Positions 52,342 through 64,000 of a stretch of DNA of 64,000 bases are shown here, piece after piece. The stretch's first letter is position 1; every line of letters begins with the position of its first letter. Position numbers and translations under genes: made by a program. The notes beneath the pieces were generated by a model that was not told where the DNA came from, did no database searches, and was given only the letters and a program-made list of their open reading frames with translations. This stretch comes from Edolisoma coerulescens (Eukaryota > Chordata > Aves > Passeriformes > Campephagidae), in assembly GCA_013397115.1 (NCBI GenBank), contig VWZW01004074.1, forward strand, positions 1,007,920 to 1,071,919, written 5' to 3'.

Positions 52342-53302
52342 TGCCTTGTGGGCTTCAGCTTAATAGACACGTGTGTGTGATGGAGTTTAGGCGCATTTCA
52401 CTCCTGGGGTCTGTGTGTCAGGCATTCCCTGTGCCCCAGACCAACCCAACAAGCAGTGGTGTTTGTGGCCCCAGTCACAGTCAGAGTGGCCCCAGCTACT
52501 CTTCGGGCCCTTCTTCTTTACTGCCTTTTTTCCTTAGAACAGCAGCTGTGTAGAAATAGCAGCTCCATTCTCACAGCAGCCCCTGCTTGGAGGTGGTCAG
52601 GGACTTTCTGGCCAAATTAATTTAGAGTAAACACTGGGCTGCTCAGAAAGAGGTGCTTTATGAAGACATGTGGGTTCTGTTCATGTCCCAGCAGAGCTGA
52701 CATAATCCACTACCTAAGCTCTGAGGTGATAAGGTCTTCATCCCGACGGCCTAAGGGAAATTTAAAGGAGCTAGGAGTTTTGCTCCATGTCAGTAACTCC
52801 AAGGTAACCCTGCCGTGCTGATTGATACATGGCTTCAGCAGATCTTGCGCTTCCCACTTTATAGCAGTCATGATGCCCTGCTGTTCCCCACCAGGACTGA
52901 GACTGTTGGAGTTTAGCTTTCCCAGATGTCACTGCTTTCCCAGTGACAAGGACGTTCATGGAGCCCAGAGTAGCCATCTGCTAGGGTTTGTTGTTTTGGG
53001 GGGTGTTTCTGAGGAAACTGAACTGAAAAGCTTTTAATTCCTTCTTTTCCTCCCCAGCAAAAGCATTTCTGATTGAAATAAATATAGAGAATTAATTGAG
53101 TAAATATGCACATATATTTGTTTAAAAAAGAATTTCAGATATTTTAGACATTCCAAATTTTAAAAAACCTGTTCCAGCTTTTTTGTAGTACAAAACAGGA
53201 TGAAGTCAGAGACGGCAAAAATGAGCATGCACTTCTATAGCGCAAGCCAGAAAGTATTGTTTGATACAGAAGCAGACCTTTTCAGTGCTATATTTGTTAT
53301 CT

Positions 53303-53329
53303 GTATATGTGTATCTTATACACATATAC
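53303..53329. repeat. Perfect 12-bp TG/CA inverted repeat
   Basis: GTATATGTGTAT is followed by CTT and ATACACATATAC. It is probably a by-product of alternating purine-pyrimidine simple sequence. Confidence 0.85.
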
Positions 53330-56300
53330 ACGTATTGCAATCTGTCTGCATACTTTTGTTATGCACGCTTTGTCAAAGGTTTTTAACTGCTTGGCCTACA
53401 GCTTTTGAATTCTTGTGTGGATTCAGATACTTCATTCCTTTGGGTTGCTTTGAGAGCCCCCCAAATTGCAGTTCCCTGTCCAAATCCAAGTGTGTCATGG
53501 AGAACTATGAGAGGAGTGAGAAGAGGAACAGAGAAGTCTCTCCTGTAGAAAAAGCAAGCACTTGAACTGTTTTACAAAAAAAAAAGAAAAAAAAAATTCT
53601 TGCTTTATACAAAAATCAAGTGAGTTCTGTGACTTATGTCTTTTTACACAGCTTGTGACTGCCAGTTCAGATCTCTGATGCCAATGTTTATTTGAAGGCC
53701 ATCTAATTGGAAAAAAAACCAAAAAGGAATAATCAGCTGTCCATGAAAGACAGATTCTACTTTCTTTGCTGTCCTCGGTGTTCAGACAGGCACCATGCAA
53801 ATAGCTGTTCTTAATGGGTTCCTATTGAAGTCTGAGGTTTCCTTCAAACCACTGTATTCAAATCAATTGTGGGGCAGACAGTGTTCTGCTGTACCACCCC
53901 TGTCTCTCCATAGTCTTCACCGACAGAATTGTCTTTACTAACTGAAAATAATTTACTATTAATGAGCTTCAGTAGGAGTCCCATTATTCTTTGGTGGGAG
54001 GCTGGTGGCTAACACACAGGCTTGTGGGAGGATTGGTATTCAAGAAAGGAAAAGGATGAAGTAACCACAGGTTCCCATTAGAGGATGGGGGGAAACACAG
54101 CCCTGAAGTGTGATGTATCACTGGTGATATTCCATAGGAAATGTAATCACCCTTCACAGGTAATGAGAAGAGAGGAAAACTTAAGTACGTGAGCCACACA
54201 GAAGACAAGCATCAAGTCCCTTATGTGTTCAGGCAGATGCAGAGGATAGAGTTGCTGTATAGAAAAGGGATAGCTGGAGTCACAATGAATCATTTCTAAG
54301 AGGCTGCTCAGCTGAAGAGCTTAACCTTTCTTCATCATGTCAACCTGAAGTCAGCCATTCACCAGCAGTTCTCAGACGCAGCCCAGAAATCTTTGCCACA
54401 ATTCCCAGAGCACTTCACAGGAGGTGTCACAGGAATTAGCACGATGATTTATTGACAAGCAGTGGGACGGTGAAAAATGGCTAAAGGAGTCAGCTGCCAC
54501 AGGCTGCTTGAGGGATAACAATAGGCTCATGAGTGCTTCTGAGTTCAGAGAAATCCTAGTGAATTGCTAACCTTGTGGAACAGAGGTGGAGGCTACTTCT
54601 GTGCAGAACTGTTTTTCCTAGGATGCAATTGTGAGCATACTAGAGTTTGAGAAGCATTGTGATGGGTGTGAGTATGTCAGAGAGAGAAAGCTTTTGTAAT
54701 CACATTTGTTAGATGATGAATATTGTCCCTCTCTACTCACTGAAATGGTTTTCTCTGCCTGCCAGTGCTCTCTGTCTGCTGCTGCCTGGGATGCTCATGG
54801 CTCTGCTCTGCTGTATGTCTGAGGGTGGGTTTCGATACTCTTCCCCTCTTGTCTTGGTCTCTATCCCTGCCCCATTCATTCTGCCACAATAACACTGCAG
54901 TCTAGGAAGTCAAGGTGGACCAGTCCTGTCAAGGCCACCAGTGATGGAAGCCAGTGCTGCAGGCTGAGAATCCCTGCCAAGGAGTATGGGTGGGGGACGG
55001 AAACGTGTTCTGGCTGGGTGTCAGGTCCGTACTTGAAAGTAGTTTTTCTTTAATAAAATAGATGTATCCTTCATGTAACTTTTGTCCCTCTCCTCCTAAA
55101 TCAGCTTTTAAATGAGTGTTAGTGCACAAGTATGGTGTGTTTGTTTTCTGCAGTGTCCGAGCAGTGTGGAGAAGCTACACGTCTGTAGCACATCCTGAGC
55201 TCTCTCAGATTCTCTTGAATTCTTGACTAGAGATTTGCACGGGAAGGTCGAGATGGCTCTGTTTGCTCATGGCTTACAGCTGTCTTTTTAGCCACAGAAA
55301 GCAGCCACAGCATTGAGGCAGCCACAGCATGCTTTCCTTGGGATGAGGAAGGACATCGCTGTCCTCTGTGTGTTGGGAATTGCCTGTGTGTGATGCCTGC
55401 ACATATTTGCACTCACCGCAAGGCCTTCTCAGAACTGTAGAGTAGGATAACACGGTGGCCTGGCCCCTAATTCTTAGACTAGATTCGGCTAAACATACAT
55501 TCTATAAAGCTGCCAGGATAGGAGATGGGAGGAAAAAGTCCTTTTATGCTTTCTGGTACTGCATGGAAGAGTGGTAGATATAGCACTAAATAATTAATCC
55601 TATTTTTTATATTTTATGGATCCAGAACACATTTTTGTAGGGATAAAAAAGCCCTATAGCTAAGAAGTATTTCTTAAGCTGAATCAAAGCATTATGTAGC
55701 TCAAAGGTTACTTATCTCCATACTGGGAAATGTCAACATTTAGGCTGAGGAAACAAGGTTTTCTTTAACTTCAGAACAAAAAAATGTCAGGATTCCTGAA
55801 GCAGATCACAGTATGTTGCCATTGTTTTTTGTGCTCGATGGATATTTTATTTTAACCTACCAGTTAATTTTAAATAACTAATCCTAAAAAATTGCGGCCA
55901 GCATCCTTGTCTCTGGGTAAATTGAAAGGAATTTCGTGGACCTGCATACCCCATAAGATCGGTATATTATAGAGATGGACCTGAGCTGAAAAACATATAT
56001 CTGGATGGTGACTGCTGCCATACCAAATTCTTCCAGAATTCACGTTTCTACCCCACTTCTCTCAAATGCTGTCTGATAACATTAATATTAAAACTAACAT
56101 CATGCAGCTGATCTATTATTTATCAGGCATCACACAGAAATGCAAGGGAAGGGTGCCTTTTAAAAATCATTCTGAGGATGAAGAAAAGATTTATGTTTAG
56201 TATTTTCATGCCTATTAGTACACATGTGGGACAGATGAATAGTAAGGAAATGAATTACTCTTCATTCTTTGTGAATGAACACCAGAAAGGAGATAGATGA

Positions 56301-57639
56301 AGACTGATTTAATGTAGTTCTTGTAGGTTTTTTTATTACCTTGATATATGAAGAACTCATGGTTCTCAGCTGAGATATTGCCACCCTCATCCTGTGGGCC
56401 AGCAACACATAGACTGAAGTATTAAGTGACACGTTTAACAAGCCATGATGGAATTTTAACAGTTTGGGTCAGAATATTGCTTTCAATTGTGTTGGGGAGA
56501 TGGGGTGGGCATTGGGCAAGTGAAACTCAACTAGGATGGTGCAGCAGATACAAGTTTTTCTTGAAGTCAGTGGTTAGGCTGAATTACACAAAGCCAAGCG
56601 TTTAATTGTGTCACGTAGGCAGACATTTTTGTTAGTGTCTGCTAATGCAGATATTCCTGGGTTTGGCTTTATAAAATGAGTCCTTATTTTCAGGGCTTCT
56701 AAATGTTAGCAACTGCCACTGAAATCACTGGGTACTGTGGGAACTCCTTTTCATTATAATTATGAATAAAAAGAATCATCCACAGGGAAATAATATATAT
56801 GCACATATCCTGTGATAACCAAGTAGCCAAAGGTGCTGCAAGTTGGATGGGCAAGAGCTAGAATCTGTGACTGGTCAGATTATCACATGGACGAAATGCT
56901 GTGCTCAGTCCTGAAGAACACTTGTCTGTTGACCCCAGCTGTGTTTCCATAGTGTACAGCCAACAGAGAGCAGCAGCACCTTAGAGAGATGCTGCGATCA
57001 TGGCTATTAGTTTTAATTGAAGAATTGTGTCCTTAACTCAAAGCTTACAAGTAATTTATTATGGTCGTTAAAGAAGGCGTACACTGAAGTAATGTCTTGC
57101 AGAGCACAACAGTAGAAAGAAAAATACCATACAAGGGGAAAATGTTATGTATTTTAAGCTGTATATTATAGATTGTAAATGAAAAAGCCCCATGCAGCCT
57201 GTCATCTGTGGTAAATTACTATTCCAGTGTACTAGTTTGTTCTGACACATTCCACCAGTTCCACATGAACAGACCATTTTGGTGCTGGAAGACACGGTTA
57301 TTAAAAAAAGTAGACTTGAAAATAAAATATACTGTCAGCAAGTCATCTGTAAGTGATATTGGGAAAAATTATAATGCGTTTGGAGCACTTAAATGTACTT
57401 TCTTCGCAATCCGGGTTGGCACAAGATGAGCCTCCTGAGTGTCATCCCAAAGAATTCTCTTTTTTGAAAATGCAATCTGAAATTCTCAACAATTTATTAT
57501 TCTTTTTCCTGCTTATTATGGGGAATTTTCCATATTGGGGAAAGGGATAATATTAGTTCCTGAAGAACCTTTCTTCTTTGAGTGACACTGAAACTCCCTG
57601 TGGCTTTCAGTGAAGCTGACAGTGCGACAAATGCAAAAT

Positions 57640-57725
57640 CAGGACCTCAGGTCTCCATCCAAAGCCCACTAAAGTCAGTTGAAGCCATCCCATTGACTTA
57701 TGTGGGGTTAGGATCAGGCCCTTTG
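57640..57725. repeat. Old palindromic amniote repeat (tentative)
   Basis: CAAAGCCCACTAAAGTCAGT on the left and CCCATTGACTTATGTGGGG on the right form an imperfect inverted repeat, followed by TTAGGATCAGGCCC. The combination of an ATTGACTT core and GATCAGGCCC is characteristic, from memory, of an old repeat spread through birds, turtles and crocodilians. The exact family is not known to me. Confidence 0.5.
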
Positions 57726-59707
57726 TGGTTTCCTTGCTCATTAAAACCCAGTCTGTCTACAGAGAGCACAGAGTAATTTTTCTTCCGGGAACCTGGACTT
57801 TATTGCCTGTGAATTCAGTTCTCCATTAAGAAATACGATGACTGTTGTTAGAAATGCTCTTGTTATTCAGGAGGGAGATGTTGGTATTTGCTCAGTAAAG
57901 TGGTAGTTAATAATGAGATTTGCATTACAGTTGCATTCAGAAGTCCTTCCAGTTTTCTGGTATTTTGGAACTACAGAAGGCACCTAGATATTGTAGGAAT
58001 ACACTTAGACGCTGTGCTTAGGCACGTTTTTATGCCTTGTGAAACCTCTCACCTCTGACTGGAACATCAATCATCCCCAACTTTATTAAGGACAAATGAA
58101 AATATAGATATATTATGAAATACTCCCATACTGCAGCACCAGACCAATCAAGCACAGAACATGAAAGAGCAACTGAGGCTGTAACTAAGAGTGTGGGGTT
58201 TTTTCTTACATATGACAATGTCAACAATTGCAAGCATGGGGCTAGGAAGGAAGGGAAGGAGGAGGTAACCAGCCATTGCTGACCTTGTCTTTGCCAAGTT
58301 GGACTTTCACTTTGTATTGCAATTACACCTGGTTTGTCTGGCTAGGAAATATTCCTTCATCATGTTTGGTTTGCTGTTTGCCATGGACAGGCATTCGGGG
58401 TGCTGGGAGGACCATCAGCATTTCCATTACTGAAGGATACAGAATGCCCTCATCACAGAGAATCTTATTACATTGTGGGGAGCCTGTCTTAAAAAGAAAT
58501 ATATTTGCTTTTGAAGAGGATCTGTGAGTTTCCTTGAATAGTGTCACAAAGATGCAATCAAGGTGTTCTTGGATTTGCTCTTACCTGTAGTTTGTTCCTG
58601 TGTCTCAAAAAAAAAATTCCAAGATTAATAACTTTTGCATGAAATTAAAAGATGTAATGACAGAATGGAAAATAAATTCTAAGATGACTAAAAAGACTAA
58701 AAAGTGAAGGCCACTTTGCCTAAGCATTATTAAGGGCTGCAACTGAGATTACAAAAAGTTTACCTTCACTGCAGAAGTTTGACTGCTCTAATCAAGGTTG
58801 CTTGATAACAGCCCAAGCATGCTTTAAAGGATACACACGTGCTTTCCAGGTGGAAGGTCTGTCATGAAACTCACGCCTCTTGCCACCAGACAGTTCTGGT
58901 AGCAGAACAGGGAGTGCTGGAGTCATCTGTTGAGTGTCCCTCTAGCTGGGTGTCATGTAGCCAGCAGTAGCAAGACTAGGATGCTGCAGAGGGTGGTGTA
59001 TGAAATCCTTCCCTAAACTGTTAGGAAATGATATCTCTTATCAATGATTCTATTTCAGAAGGTCTCCTAATCCCCATCTGTTAGTGATTGCTTGTAGTGA
59101 AACAGCAGGGATTGTTCATATATGTATTCAGTTGCAGTTTAATCCTATTGGTTCTTGTCATCACTAGTATTTTGTGTCCTAAAGTTTTCCATCCGTTCTT
59201 TTTAAAGTATCAATTTGAAATGTGATTTAGTTCTGTTTGACTTTGTAGTAGGAGGGCAAGGAAAAAAATACTTCTTAACTTTCATCATACAATGTATATT
59301 TGTTTAGTCCTGTTGTTCTTTCAGATAAACAGCCCTGATCTTGTCAGTCCTTCCTAATTCAGTCATCTTTCTTGACTAATAACTTTTGCTGTCTGACTCA
59401 AGGACCCTTTATTATCTCCATATATTTTTTAGATGTGGAGGTCAGAGTGAGCTGGTATCTCAATACCACGGCATTGACTTTATGCTGGCTTTTATGCTTA
59501 TATGTTATAATATTTAAAGTGTTTTGGTTTTCTTGTTCCTTTGGGAAGATTCTAGCTTTTGTTTACTGTATTTGTGCTGAGCAAAATTCTTGATCCATTG
59601 GGAGATGGTGTGACAGGCGTTCCTGCAGTGAAGTCTCATATTATGTTGCTGGATTTTATTTCTATCTATTTTTTGACAGTAAGTTTTGTAATCTCATTAT
59701 TTACAGT

Positions 59708-60509
59708 TGTATTGGTTTTACATGGCTTGTTTTTTGGTAGTGGGAGGGCAACAGAGGTGGCTTCTGTGAGAAGCTGCCAGAAGCTTCCACCATGTCCAGC
59801 AGATCCAATCCTGAGGGCTCCAAAGATGAACGTGCCACTGGCCAAGGCTGGGCCGATTAGAGATGCTGGTAACACCTCTGTGATAACATATTCATGAAGA
59901 AAATCCAAACAAAGTTGGGGCACAGTTTTAATTGTGGCTAGAGAAGAGCTGAGTGAGAAGATGTGAGGAGAACAACATGCAGGCACCAAGGTCAGTGGAG
60001 AAGGAGCGGGAGGAGGTGCTCCAGGCACCGGAGCCAAGATTCCCCTACAACCCATGGTGAGGACCATGGTGGAGCAGCTGTGTCCCTGCAGCCCAGGGAG
60101 GACCAAGCAGATGCAGAGATCCACAGAGAGGGGGAACAACCCCTCTCCCTGAGCAGCGGGAGAAGCCTCAGATGATGAACTGACCATAACCCCCATTCCC
60201 TGTCTCCTTGCGCTTCTCGAGTATGAGGCAGTAGAGCTGGGAAGGAGGGAGGGGTGGGGGGAAGGTGTTTTTTAAGGGCTTATTTTACTTCTCATAATCC
60301 TGCTCTGATTTTGCTTGTAATAAATTCACTTTGTATCTCCAAGTTGAGCCTGATTTGCCCATGGTGGTGTTTGGTCATCAATCTCTCCTGGGCCTTATCT
60401 CAGCTCATGAACCCTTCATTAAATTTTCTCTCCTCTGTCCTGCTGTAGAGGGGAGTGAGTGAGCAGCTCTTGTGGATGCCTGGCATCCAGCCAGTGTCAA
60501 CCCACAACA
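59708..60509 (+). mobile_element. ERVL-family solo LTR, plus strand (802 bp)
   Basis: The element begins TGTATTGGTTTTACATGGC and ends GTGTCAACCCACAACA. It is flanked by a one-mismatch 5-bp duplication (ACAGT at 59703-59707, ACACT at 60510-60514). A G-rich tract (60239-60261) precedes a poly(A) signal AATAAA at 60319-60324. The 3' third matches the reverse complement of 63018-63278 closely, so both belong to one family. No internal viral genes follow at 60510. A 176-codon minus-strand open frame across it is a shadow. Confidence 0.88.
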
Positions 60510-63017
60510 ACACTGTCTTTTTTTACCAGTGCTTCTAGTCTATTCTTAGTCAAAAGCTGGACTGGATGTTGGGATGAAGAGACAGAAGCAAAGAAAAAGC
60601 CACCATTCATCTTGGGTAGTGTTGCCTCAAGTGTTTGGGATTTTTTCATTTATTGTCAACAAATGTTTATGCTATACTTTGAATGTTCAATTGTGAGGTC
60701 TTTTTTCTTTCAGACTTTGTTTCTGTGTGTGTAGAAGTAAGCACATGGGGGTTTTTTCTCCGATCATTTCGATGGTGTGTTGGCAACAGACTGAGAAGCA
60801 CTATCTAAATCATAAATGGAACTGGTAGCAAATAATAAAATATATTAACCTGACACTTTTTAAGAGAAATTCCTGCTACTTCCTTAAGACAGCCTAAGAG
60901 CTTTCATCCCAGTGTTTCCTGAGCTCAGACTGGCTCCTCAGTTGCAGTAGTGCCTATTCAGGTGCCTTTTCCCCTGAAATTCCATTGAATTTCTGCTGAG
61001 GTGCAATGTTTTAATGCCCCAAAATAGCAGCTAATGATAAGAGCTCAGTTAAAACAGCGCTTAGCTTACCAAAGCAGTTTTTCTTCTGGCCTGGGAGCAT
61101 TGAAGAGAGTTCAATTCTTTGTGACCGCCTTAGATCATCCCTTTGTCCCAGGATAGAGTCTGTCTCTCCATATTTTCCTACACAGTTTCCAGCAGCTGAT
61201 CCTCCAACGCTGCTCGCCGGGCTGTGACTGCAGATCCCATCAAGGAGCAGTGTCTAGCAAACACTTTTTTGTTAGGTTTGGCTACAGTATCAACATAGCA
61301 GATAGTGTCAAAGTAAATAACCTCAGTAAATTGTCTGCAAAGCCCAACCTGTTCCATACAAATATTACTCTTACTTTATCCATAATTCCAAAGTCTCTCT
61401 GAAATTACAGTTCCGTGGCTTTTCCCAGTGAGCGGCACAAACACGTGAGCGGCCAAAGTTGCAAAGGTGACTTAACAGTTCCTATTAATTTTTAAGCAAT
61501 TAGCTGTATGAGCTAAATGCTGTTCTTTTAATAAGAGTTAGAAAATATGATTCTACTTCTTCTCCTGCTTTCTAGGAGGCTTCAGTTTAAGTCACACTGA
61601 TGGTTGAGCTCCTATCTTCTGAAAATGTATGGCCACTTTCTGAGCATGTGAAGAAGCTCATCTGAGCTGGAGCTGAATCTAAAATTTTCTACTGGCTGTC
61701 ACAATTCCTAGCAGTGCTGAGACAAGCCCATTTTGGGATACTTCTTTGCACTGTGTTTTAAAATGAGGGTGTACTCCCTCCTTACTGATCATGTTTTTGT
61801 GGATTTTAGGGTTTTCTTTCTCAGCATTGGCATTTGCCTGTTTGTCTGTCTATTCCCCTCCCCTTCCTCTCCCCCCAGTTTTCATTTTCAGTTATTTTTG
61901 TTTATGTTGAACTTCTGCCTGCTGAGCTGCAGCAGAGCTCAGTTTTGGCAGCCCGCCTTGTGGTGTACAATCCTACAACTTCTGCTGCTGAGCAGCATGT
62001 TGGAAATCGCTTTGAAATAAATCCATGTTGGACCAAAAGCAGCATCTTTGTTGTTACCCCCTCAGAATAATTTGGTGCTATAATTGGAATTCTCATTTGA
62101 AGTAAATAAACATGATGTCAGATCTATAGACAGATCTGGATGCGCAGTCAGTGAGAGAGGGATGTGTGCATACAGCCCTGTCCCTGGAAGAGGGATGCAT
62201 TTGCAAAGCATGCATGGCACTTCTGATGCCTTGGGGCAGGTTAGTGCTGGGGAGGGTGGGCTGGAGGATAGCCCCAAATCCCCTCTGGGCCACCTTGAGA
62301 TCTGTCAAAGGAAATGTTTGCTTCAGTGCTGCTCTTGACATGAATGTGGCCGTAAGCCTCATGTTGTTTCCATTCTCATCTCTGTAAAGCTAATACTCAG
62401 GGGCAAAAACAGGAATCTGTGGATCCACCATGCTACTGATGCTTTACCAGTCCTTGGATGGCATGTGGGAAGGGAGATGAGGCTGTGGGCTTTCAAGCTC
62501 CCTCTTGTGTGTAGGCTGATCACTGTGCATAGTCTAGGATTTCCATTTCAACAAGGATATGCAGGACATTCAGAGAAAATTGACAGGAATAGTCAGAGCA
62601 AGGGAATGACTGAGAAAAACAATTCTGGTAGAGACAGTTTGGTAGGTAAATAGAGAGAGATTTAGAAAATCGTGGGTTAGTTCGAGAGGATGGGTAGAGA
62701 AGGATGGTTTCATGGCTTCTAGTACAGAAGGCGGCGTGCTTCAAGTGAAACTGCTGGGAACCGGCTCCACAGCAGGGAGGAACCCTTTGCAGGAGGGTGA
62801 CAGAGATGCCAAAGACTCCTGTGGGGAGACTGAGTGAGTTAATGTAGAGGAATATACTGAGACATGAAAGATACACAGAAGCATCTCAGGAATGGTTTGT
62901 GTTGAAAATGGATTGGAGCCCAGAGAGGCTCGTGCTAATACACATGCACATTGACTCGGTTTTTAACTTCAGATATCCAGTCCTCAAGACTGTTTAACTG
63001 GGGTTGGTGTGATGGGG

Positions 63018-63570
63018 TGTTGTGGTTTGACACTGGCCCCACACGAGGCACCCACTAAAGCCACTCACTCACCCTCCCCTGCTACAGCTGGACAGAGGAG
63101 AGAAGATTTAACCAAGAGTTCATGAGTTGAGATAAGGAGCAGGACAAACACTCCAAGGGCTCAAATTAGAGATGTAAAGTGAATTTATTACTAACAAAAT
63201 TAGAGCAGGATAATAAATAATAAAATACGCCCTTAAAAAACCCCACTTTTCCCCCCCACAACCCCTCCCTCCTTCCCACTGAGAGTGACAGCACAGGGAG
63301 ATAAGGGTAGAGGTTTTGGTCAGTTCATCACCCATGTTTTCTCTTGCTGCTCAGGGAGAAGAGTCCTTCACCTGCTGCACCGTGGGGTCCATCCCATGGG
63401 AGACAGTTCTCCATGAACTTCTCCGATGTGGCTCCATCTCACAAGTAACAGCTCCCCGCAAACTGCGGCAATGTGACTCCATCCCATGGGCAACAGTCCT
63501 CCCAAAACTGCTGCGGTGTGCATCCCTCTTCCATGAGGTGCAGTCCTCCAAGGACAGGCTGCTGATATTT
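63018..63570 (-). mobile_element. ERVL-family LTR, minus strand, incomplete
   Basis: The left end TGTTGTGGTTTGACACTGGC is the complement of the 3' terminus of the 59.7-kb LTR. The sequence then follows that LTR in reverse through the bases complementary to the poly(A) signal (63184-63189), the C-rich tract (63249-63278) and a stretch with CAGTTCATCACC and TGCTGCTCAGGGAGAAGAG. Beyond 63388 it enters a 45-bp tandem repeat, and the match fades near 63570. The 5' end of the LTR was not recognised and no duplication is visible. Confidence 0.82.
63388..63553. repeat. 45-bp tandem repeat inside the ERVL LTR
   Basis: Three consecutive 45-base units (63388-63432, 63433-63477, 63478-63522) each start TCCATC and end near GTG(G/A/C)(C/A), followed by a partial fourth starting TCCCTC. 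Units 1 and 3 share TCCATCCCATGGG. Because 45 is divisible by 3, the array gives a repetitive open frame on both strands that should not be read as a protein. Confidence 0.85.
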
Positions 63571-64000
63571 TTTATTGCAGACAGGACAGGGCTATGTAGA
63601 CTTTGGTCTGGCCCAAAAGAGCTGTTCATATCCTCTTGCATGGTGTGATTCAGTAACTTGAAATTGTTTTTTTCCAGGGCTTTGAAATCTGGGCATTTCT
63701 GCTGCAGGCTACTGCCCATTTTCCCCCTGTATCCTCATATTTTGATTTTTGATTTTAAGAAATATATATCTCCTGAAGCCTGGTTGCATTAAAGTCTGGT
63801 GTGTAAAAGCAGTGTTTAAATCCACTTTGTGCTCCTTTAGTTGAGAAATGCCTAGGACACAGAGACTTGAAATTGCTTTTTCAAGCCAAGAACATGGTTG
63901 CTGTTTGTCTGTCACACCAGCAATGGTTCCAAGTGTTTGTGTGAATTCAATCAAATACAGTCTAGTGCAAGCCAGAAAAGCAAGGGATGAGAAGGTACTG

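Larger units (their letters stand above)
44857..64000 (+). other. FARS2: Downstream FARS2 intron, open at the window end
   Basis: The sequence starts with the donor GTAAGT and runs to the window edge without a recognisable last FARS2 exon. It holds the candidate alternative exon, a CR1 with a nested solo LTR (50.9-52.3 kb), two oppositely oriented ERVL LTRs (59.7-60.5 and 63.0-63.6 kb) and an old palindromic repeat near 57.7 kb. I see nothing recognisable in 45666-50884, 52342-57639 or 60515-63017 beyond one short perfect hairpin at 53303-53329. Whether the gene truly continues past 64000 is inference. Confidence 0.7.

Noticed and set aside
59666..60196. 176-codon minus-strand open frame, the longest in the window
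   Set aside because: It lies almost entirely antisense to the ERVL LTR at 59708-60509. It is a by-product of a GC-rich LTR, not a gene.
63351..63719. 122-codon minus-strand open frame with internal amino-acid repeats
   Set aside because: The repeats are the 45-bp LTR minisatellite read in frame. There is no independent evidence of a protein.
44857..64000. Search for the canonical last FARS2 exon
   Set aside because: No plus-strand frame encodes the expected end of the FDX-ACB domain (a segment like THKTSHCYR). It is presumably downstream of the window.
1..64000. CRISPR array, operon, phage or other prokaryotic system
   Set aside because: No spaced direct repeats and no tightly packed genes. 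Spliced exons and avian retroelements identify vertebrate intronic DNA.

Overview
This is vertebrate nuclear DNA, almost certainly from a bird. It is AT-rich and CpG-poor and has no long open frames. It carries CR1 LINE 3' fragments with avian-type ends and LTRs that I recognise as avian ERVL and ERVK types. That LTR mix suits a neoavian bird, possibly a passerine; the narrower placement is inference.

The only protein-coding gene I can support is FARS2, mitochondrial phenylalanyl-tRNA synthetase, on the + strand. Two internal coding exons are present. The first (25999-26159) carries class II synthetase motif 3. The second (44705-44856) opens the C-terminal ferredoxin-fold anticodon-binding (FDX-ACB) domain. 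They have canonical splice sites and are separated by an 18,545-bp intron. The earlier exons, and the canonical last exon for the end of the FDX-ACB domain, were not found, so the window lies wholly inside the 3' half of the gene. Bases 1-25998 are upstream intron, and everything after 44856 is downstream intron unless an alternative last exon is used. One candidate for such an exon (45246 to about 45665) has an acceptor, an in-phase 60-codon frame, a stop and an AATAAA.

The introns hold a typical avian repeat load. CR1 fragments lie near 0.9, 5.4-6.3, 7.1, 12.7, 32.4, 36.2, 39.1 and 50.9-52.3 kb. A 354-bp ERVK-type solo LTR with a perfect 6-bp target duplication lies at 15.2-15.6 kb. A 720-bp solo LTR with a perfect 5-bp duplication is nested inside the 51-52 kb CR1. 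Two LTRs of one ERVL family lie in opposite orientation at 59.7-60.5 and 63.0-63.6 kb, and the second contains a 45-bp minisatellite. A third ERVL-type LTR, truncated, lies at 42.5-42.96 kb on the minus strand. Degraded palindromic amniote-type repeats lie near 31.5 and 57.7 kb. A GGTT microsatellite and several strong perfect hairpins complete the picture.

I found no tRNA, rRNA, CRISPR array, operon or other prokaryotic system. Apart from the FARS2 exons and the candidate last exon, the open frames look like chance or repeat-derived frames.
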